Shown piece after piece: positions 58,229 through 64,000 of a stretch of 64,000 bases of DNA. The DNA is from Pyrrhosoma nymphula (Eukaryota > Arthropoda > Insecta > Odonata > Coenagrionidae). Where the stretch lies: contig OY754339.1 of the NCBI GenBank assembly GCA_963573305.1, positions 5,007,941 through 5,071,940 of the forward strand, read 5' to 3'. Both the position numbers and the translations under genes were made by a program. Every line of letters starts with the position of its first letter. Positions within the stretch are counted from its first letter, which is position 1. The notes below the pieces were generated by a model. That model saw nothing but the letters and a program-made list of their open reading frames with translations, was not told the DNA's origin and ran no database searches.

Positions 58229-58435
58229 GTTCCCAAACTTTATTGATTTGCGTACTCGCTGCGTCACCTAACTCCAGAAATTGTACCCTTTAAATTGGAA
58301 AAACTTTCATTATTTCTATTTTTACTGTTAGTCCAGCCTTGAATTTGCCATTATTCAATTCCTTTTTCGCAAATCCCTAAATCATCGAGCGCGTACCCAT
58401 TAGGATATGCGCAACACGGGAGGAAACCCCCACAG
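58229..58435. mobile_element. Possible decayed hAT-type nonautonomous element
   Basis: CAGCAGTTCCCAAACTTTAT at the left matches the usual CAGNGGTTCCCAAACTT end of many hAT elements. About 170 bases on, GCGCGTACCCATTAGGATA, GCGCAACACGG and GAGGAAACCCCC resemble a decayed right end. No 8-bp duplication is visible, so only the left end is reasonably clear. Confidence 0.4.
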
Positions 58436-59146
58436 GCAGTTGAGAGAAAACTTCAAGTGATGTTAACATTTTGAAGAGACGGCTTTCCGTCTCACGCACT
58501 TATCTCAATCGCAGAGGCGAAGGCATTTTCATATTTCGTGAGCACGCGATCGTAAAGCTACGGAATGAAGTTTGGTCACGCGTTTTTTCATCTCGGAAAA
58601 TAGCACGTTTGGAAAATTTCTATACTTTCACCGTTTGAAGCGCGTGTTCCCTCTTTGTGAGCCCAAGCCTCCTCGCATATCAAAATGAATGTAAATTATA
58701 CCAATTGTAACCATTTGAAAAAAAAAGCAAAGGTATATCACTCCCGTAACTTCAAAACTTGCAAGAAAGAGATTAACACAATGACGTCCACATAATTCAG
58801 ACCTTAGGTTCCTCTCCCGTCAATACAAAACTAAAATATTGGTAGGAATATATTTTGACCATTAGAAGTAGAAATTTATGTTTTACTGATGGCCCATTAT
58901 TATATTGCATCTCCATCATAAACACTCTGCTACTCTGTAAATTAATACATGTTCCACTTTTTTCTTGCCACCCAGTCATGAAATATGAGTGAAATACCCC
59001 AAAACAAATGCAAAAAACATGCCAGAATGATATGAAGGAGAAACATTACAATAAAGGCGGATTCAGGGACACCTAGCGGGTAACAATGACAACAGCACAT
59101 TGAAACCATATAGTAGGATTTTAAGTAATTCTTATCGTTTTTAACA
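58436..59146. other. Intergenic, nothing recognised
   Basis: No gene or clear repeat. Confidence 0.4.
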
Positions 59147-59221
59147 CCCCAGAAGACGCCAGTTGGGGAAACGGTATCTCCGGAAATCTGTAATCAACAA
59201 TTTTATCGGTATAAAGACTCA
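59147..59221 (+). repeat. pLTR-like motif next to repeat B
   Basis: CCCCAGAAGACGCC, then AGTTGGGGAAACGGTATC. CCCC pairs with GGGG around the core. The CTGAAGA core is CAGAAGA here. It lies directly upstream of repeat B copy 2. Confidence 0.4.
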
Positions 59222-59440
59222 AGTTAAAATGTTCTCCTACCGATAAGGCTCACTTCTACCAACCGACAGTCAGATGTAATGTGCGAAACCAGAACTCTCA
59301 TTTAACATCAAGTTCACGAAAAGACTACGACGTCTTGTCGTTAACGTCAACCAAATATTATAAAACAAGGACTAAGTGACTCTAGTTGAAGTATATAAGA
59401 ACAAAATCGTTACTTTAAGGAGATATATTTTAAATCGAAA
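59222..59440 (+). repeat. Unclassified interspersed repeat B, copy 2 (uninterrupted)
   Basis: Partner of 47620-48135. It passes through ACTTTAAGGAGATATATT without interruption, so it shows the empty site of the MITE found in copy 1. Confidence 0.65.
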
Positions 59441-59471
59441 CTAGAAGCTATGACGTGGTGGAAGGGCTCCA

Positions 59472-59650
59472 TATTAGCAATGAAAAAAATTTGTGACTTC
59501 CACAGTTAATTTAATTTTGAACTACCGGTTCCGGCTGTCCAGCCATCATCAGGTACATCATCAATGTACCTGATGATGGCTTGACAGCCGAAACCGGTAG
59601 CTCAAAATTAAATTAACTGTGGAAGTCACAAATGTTTTCCATTGCTAATA
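59472..59650. mobile_element. 179-bp palindrome built from inverted PLE pLTR halves, second example
   Basis: The outer ends TATTAGCAATG and CATTGCTAATA are perfect inverted copies. The arms continue through GTGACTTCCACAGTTAATTT, CTACCGGTT and the central GCCATCATCAGGTACAT and its complement, with few mismatches. On the plus strand the right half reads TACCTGATGATGGC, GACAGCCGAAACCGGTAGC, AAATTAAATTAACTGTGGAA. This is the same plan and same total length as 39702-39880, with different sequence outside the shared core. No protein is encoded. Confidence 0.75.
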
Positions 59651-62600
59651 CCGAGATATATTTTATGTCCAAACCACGGTCGGTATTAACAATAGTGTGC
59701 GAAAAATACATAAAAACGATGCACAACTATGGGATTAAAATTCACGATGAAAAATCATTCGAATTGATCGAAATGCGAATTCTATATTGTGAACCGGAGA
59801 CGAGTATATCTCTTTCACAAAAATCCAAGATATAATTCACCTCGAACTAAGATGGCTAACAAACCTGACCGGCAATTGAAGGATCCGGTCCCAACCTTGG
59901 TCAAATGAAATGATTTTTTCAGGGGAAATTTCATCCCTTTGGTGTACACCTTCGCACCCGTGCGCGTGATGCGTAGTCATTTGTCTATTTCCCAGTGATT
60001 TGGACACGAAATACAAATTAACTGGGGGAAACTTAACTGTTCCAGGAACGGCCATACTCCTGAGACATTATTTTCTTTCCAGGAAGTTCGGTCGCTTTCA
60101 CAATTGCGATCGCATGCTCTTTCGATGGAATAGTAGAGGCGTCAAGGAGGTTGATCGGGTTGCTAATAAAAAGGTCGATCCATTAAGCCTCGGTTAGCCC
60201 GCGTTAATGGTCCCCGGGTGAGCCCCGTAAGGGTTGCAAGAGAAGGGAAAAGGGAATGTGTCGTCCTCTTTAGTTCGAAAGGGGGAAAGAGGAGGAGGGT
60301 TCGGAGATAGTTGGAGAGAGGGTTTCGAGCGGGAGGGGAACAAGGGGACAGGGATCGCACAAAACCCTATTGCGGTTAACGGCCAAAACCTTCACTCGAG
60401 CCTGCGAGGACTGCGGTGGACGACTCAAATTTAACGGCCATTCGATTGCAGAGTTAGGGGGAGGGGAGCGTACGAGGAGCAGAGGACAAAAGCAAACAGT
60501 TTAACTTGGCACCACCTAACCGAGGAGTAGAGTGGACCAATTGTCCGCGTTGATGAAGAGGGCGGGCGATTCACGCAAATTTTCATAAGGATTCGCTGAA
60601 AGGGGCTGAAAAATGAAACGCACGGCTACAATGGCATTAGGCGTGAAACAAGGCTCACGGATTCATCTACATACCACCCTGCGAGTAGTCGTATGCGCGT
60701 GGGGCGCAGAATGTTGGGGCAACAGCCATGGCAGGGGGAGGGAGAAGGAAGGGAGAGATGACGAAGGTGAAAGGCATTGTACATTGCCTTGTGATTAGGG
60801 ACATCGAAACAAATATTTTTTTATTTCGATTTGAAATTTTGGGAACAGGTGCGATTCTAGCCACAGACACACCAGGTCAAAAAAGGACTTCCAAGTACAC
60901 GTCATCACAACCAAACCTTCAGTGTAAACTAGAGTTAACATAAACAATGTACTGCCTTTAGCTATGCGGTGATGAATATTTTCCCTTGCAGAATGTGTTC
61001 TTGACCCCCCACGCCTCCACGCGGCTCTATGTGCAAGAGGAACGATTGGCTTTCACCCTAAAACCCTATAATTTAGCAAAAACCCCTTTATTTTCATAAA
61101 AAGTTATTATAGTTATATGAAAAAATAAAGCAAAATAGTCACTAGCAACTGTCGGTTCAGTATTGAGTTCCCGGTGAATACCATTTTACGATACTAAACA
61201 AACCGGGAGAAATTCACTAAAATTGGCCCCAAAGTAGCGATTTTTGGCGAACTAAAACTTTATGAGGGGGGAGGGGGATGAGAACCCCCTATATCTTAAT
61301 TATTTTCGAAAAAAATATTTTTTCTCTATCTTTGGCTAGAATCGTACCTTTTCCCAAAATTTCAAATCTAAATTTTAAACAAATGTTTTTTCGATGCACA
61401 CTGGCCGCGCTCTGTTTTTTATAATCACTTATGGAGCGCGGAAAGAAATAACTCTTGTACCGATAAGTTCGGCAATCTCTCTTCTTTTGTCGCTTCTCTC
61501 ACTTCTAAGATTGTAAGGATTGACATTTACGATCATCCACACAACAACGATACCCAAGATCAGCATCGAGTTTTGAAGCTGCGGAAATTGTTTTAGACGG
61601 AAAAACGTACCGACCACCGGCCGGAAGTGACATTGCGAGTTGACATTGCAACTACATGATGTAGAATAATAACCTCATAATCTCACAAAAATTTAAAACG
61701 TGAAAAATTAAAATTATGTGTCCCACTAACAATCAATACATTTATGAAAATCATCAGAGATATGTATGACGGAATTGACGAAACGACATACGATGATGAT
61801 GATCATTTCCATCTATTTTGAAAAATAGCAATTTTCTTGCGACTAATCGTAAAGTTCGGAACACAATACGGTTCGGGGGGGAGAGAACTGGTATCAGCAG
61901 CAAATGACCGGTTAAATCGCAAACTGCAACTGTACCATGTGTGGGCGATGGAACGAAGATAAAAAAAACATCACGCTAATTCTTTCGTTCGAAGTTTGGT
62001 TTATGATCTCTTCATCAATGTACATTTCTTCCCACTACTTTTTCTTAACCCTTGAACTGCACAATTGTCATAGATATTTGAAACTCACTAGGCCCACAAA
62101 TGTTATCTCACCGTTGCTTTACTACTCGGTAGTCCACTGATGGAAACAGTGGATTGACTCAGGGAAAATAAAGGCTGAAATAGGATTTTTAAATGCCTAC
62201 ACAACCTGCCGTAGAATTGGTTAAGTTTATAACAACAATAAGTAATGGGAGCAGTTTGATACGCCAATCGTCAGCCTTGATGGGTGCAGTTAAACAATTA
62301 AAAAAAATGAAATTACATGAGCAGCAGTCTATATAATGGACAGGCGTACATTATTCAATTCCTCCTATGTAAATGAGGCAGAAACTCATGAATAAATACA
62401 CAATAATTTGCACAAAAGAGTAGGAATTTAATTTTGGTCATATGACGTGTTTTATGAAAACGAAGAAAACCCGAAAGTTTCTTTTGTAGATTACGTAGTG
62501 AGAGTAATTAAGAGGTAACCATTTCCCTATTTCATTAAAAATAAAAGGTACTAAAATACTGCAATAAACTAGAACCGCCGCAGTTCCACCTTTTCGTGCG

Positions 62601-64000
62601 GTAAAAATGTTAACAGATGTCATAACCAACAGGTCGTCCATGATTTTAGCTTGGGTCACCGTATAGGGAGACAGACAGAAAAAAAAGACTTGGGATAATA
62701 ATAATAATTCCCACGTTTCCCATTAAAACGAGGAAGTCGGAGCGCCAAATGAAGAGGAAAACAAAACAGAAGTGAGTGCGGTTTTCCGCGACACGGCGAC
62801 TGGATAAGAAACGAAACCGGTGAAAGCATTTGACCCAAGGCCGAGCCACGGGGTTCAAAAGGTCCCGCTTAATTGCTCGGAGCAATTGATGCCGACCTCT
62901 GCGCACGCTATGACATGGAGAAACTGGGATGCAGAAAAAATGGCTAAAACATCTACGCTCATTTATCAAGTTACACTAACAAATTAGAACGCTATGAGAA
63001 TGAATTTCCTTCATTTCTCTAAATTCGTAAAGAGTGATCAAACTTTAAGAACAATTAATAAAGTACGATGCAACAATTTGAGGTAAGGAGACCATAGACA
63101 ATATCAAAATACCTGGTATTTCTATTTCGGCCCAAAAAACTTTAACTATCAACGCTATTTTGAACATTTCACCCCAAAACCCACGAACTACATGCACAGC
63201 CAAAACTGACGCCTTCCAAAGGTTTAAAACGAACACATTAACACCGAATTCAAATACTGTTTCGATAAACGAACAACCCAGTTGGTCTATATATAAATCT
63301 AAATGCCCTAAATGCCTAGGGTAAGATCCTTAGTAACATTAAAATTCACTTATTATTGTTCTGAAATTTGCGAATCAAGTGATGAAGGCGATGGAAAAAA
63401 AATAAAATTTTAAAAAGTTAAAAATAAATAAGGAAAGAATATTTCATTTAGTGTAACAATTAATTGCCATGACTTTAAAAAACACAAAGTAGATATATTT
63501 TTATTTAAATACCTAAAAAGATAAAGGCTTGTGAAAAAAATGAATTCTTAAGCTCAAAATAGAATTGTTTTACTTTAAACCTTTCAACAGTTGTGATAAT
63601 TTCCCTCACCGTAACATGCAGACGATGGCAACACCAAATTTAAAACAAATGATGTATGACAGAAATTAATAAGAGCACTTCCCGAATTTCTTTGATGCAC
63701 CACCTGCATAAATGACACTGATTTGATTTCCCCACGGATAGGCATTAAGTTAACCCAAAGGACTCCCCACGCAATCGACGAAACATATTGAGGCAAAAAA
63801 ATGAAAACACGCCGAATTCGGGAGCAGACTTCCCGAGAATGCACGGGGAGGAAAAACAATTTCCACTCCGAGGTAACAATGCGACGAACACCCGCGTACG
63901 AGTAATGACAGCAGCGTACGTGCCACTAATTTCCTCCACGTCCACTCGCGTGAATAAAAAACGACCTTGGGCGATGATATGCAAGATGTGATTCCCGTCA
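59651..64000. other. Intergenic to the end of the window, no gene assigned
   Basis: A purine-rich, stop-poor patch lies at about 60180-60600. A minus-strand frame at 61429-61617 has a hydrophobic stretch (MLILGIVVVWMIV) that could be a membrane segment, but no other support. An (AAT)-like run lies near 62697-62710. Everything else is AT-rich. Confidence 0.4.

Noticed and set aside
62790..62835. Another pLTR motif at GAAACGAAACCGGTG
   Set aside because: GAAACCGGT is present but there is no CTGAAGATG-like core or hairpin before it.
1..64000. CRISPR arrays, bacterial operons, phage or viral genes
   Set aside because: No spaced identical repeats, no ribosome-binding-site-led frames and no recognisable viral proteins. 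Everything fits repeat-rich animal DNA.

Overview
This window looks like gene-poor nuclear DNA from an animal, most likely an arthropod with a large, repeat-rich genome. The reasons are AT-rich intergenic sequence, no operons or long open frames, many microsatellites and palindromic MITE-like elements, tRNA-derived SINEs, decayed non-LTR retrotransposon tails, and above all Penelope-like retroelement (PLE) remnants with a GIY-YIG endonuclease. I found no complete host protein-coding gene, no confident tRNA or rRNA, no CRISPR array and nothing prokaryotic. The species cannot be named from the sequence.

Layout. 0.3-1.8 kb: a head-to-head palindromic PLE insertion with two GIY-YIG endonuclease fragments, bounded by a 14-bp direct repeat. 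3.3 and 50.9 kb: two diverged copies of one tRNA-derived SINE. 9.4 kb: a 14-bp minisatellite. 14.7 kb: a long TA microsatellite. 20.1, 25.6, 26.0, 39.7, 47.8 and 59.5 kb: foldback or MITE-like palindromes. 23.7 kb: an exact 64-bp tandem duplication. 26.5 kb: a 21-bp tandem array. 33.9-34.7, 42.4-43.0 and 52.1 kb: C-terminal ends of LINE reverse-transcriptase ORFs, all broken. 28.6/49.2, 29.7/41.5 and 47.6/59.2 kb: three pairs of diverged interspersed repeats that I do not recognise.

The common thread is a short motif that recurs about a dozen times across the window. It reads CTGAAGATG, then a hairpin, then CGAAACCGGT, often followed within about 30 bases by AATAAA and TGTGG. It resembles the hammerhead-ribozyme-bearing pseudo-LTR (pLTR) of Penelope-like elements. 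The clear PLE at 0.3-1.8 kb carries it in both arms. Elsewhere it occurs as solo pLTR remnants and as two 179-bp palindromes made of inverted pLTR halves. PLE activity and the decay of its pLTRs therefore appear to have shaped much of this region.

Several GC-rich, stop-poor islands (about 11.4-12.0, 13.0-13.2, 28.9-29.5, 31.0-31.4, 32.3-32.8, 53.2-53.4, 57.0-57.8 and 60.2-60.6 kb) are open in several frames at once. They could hold exons or promoters, but no domain is recognisable and I do not call them genes.
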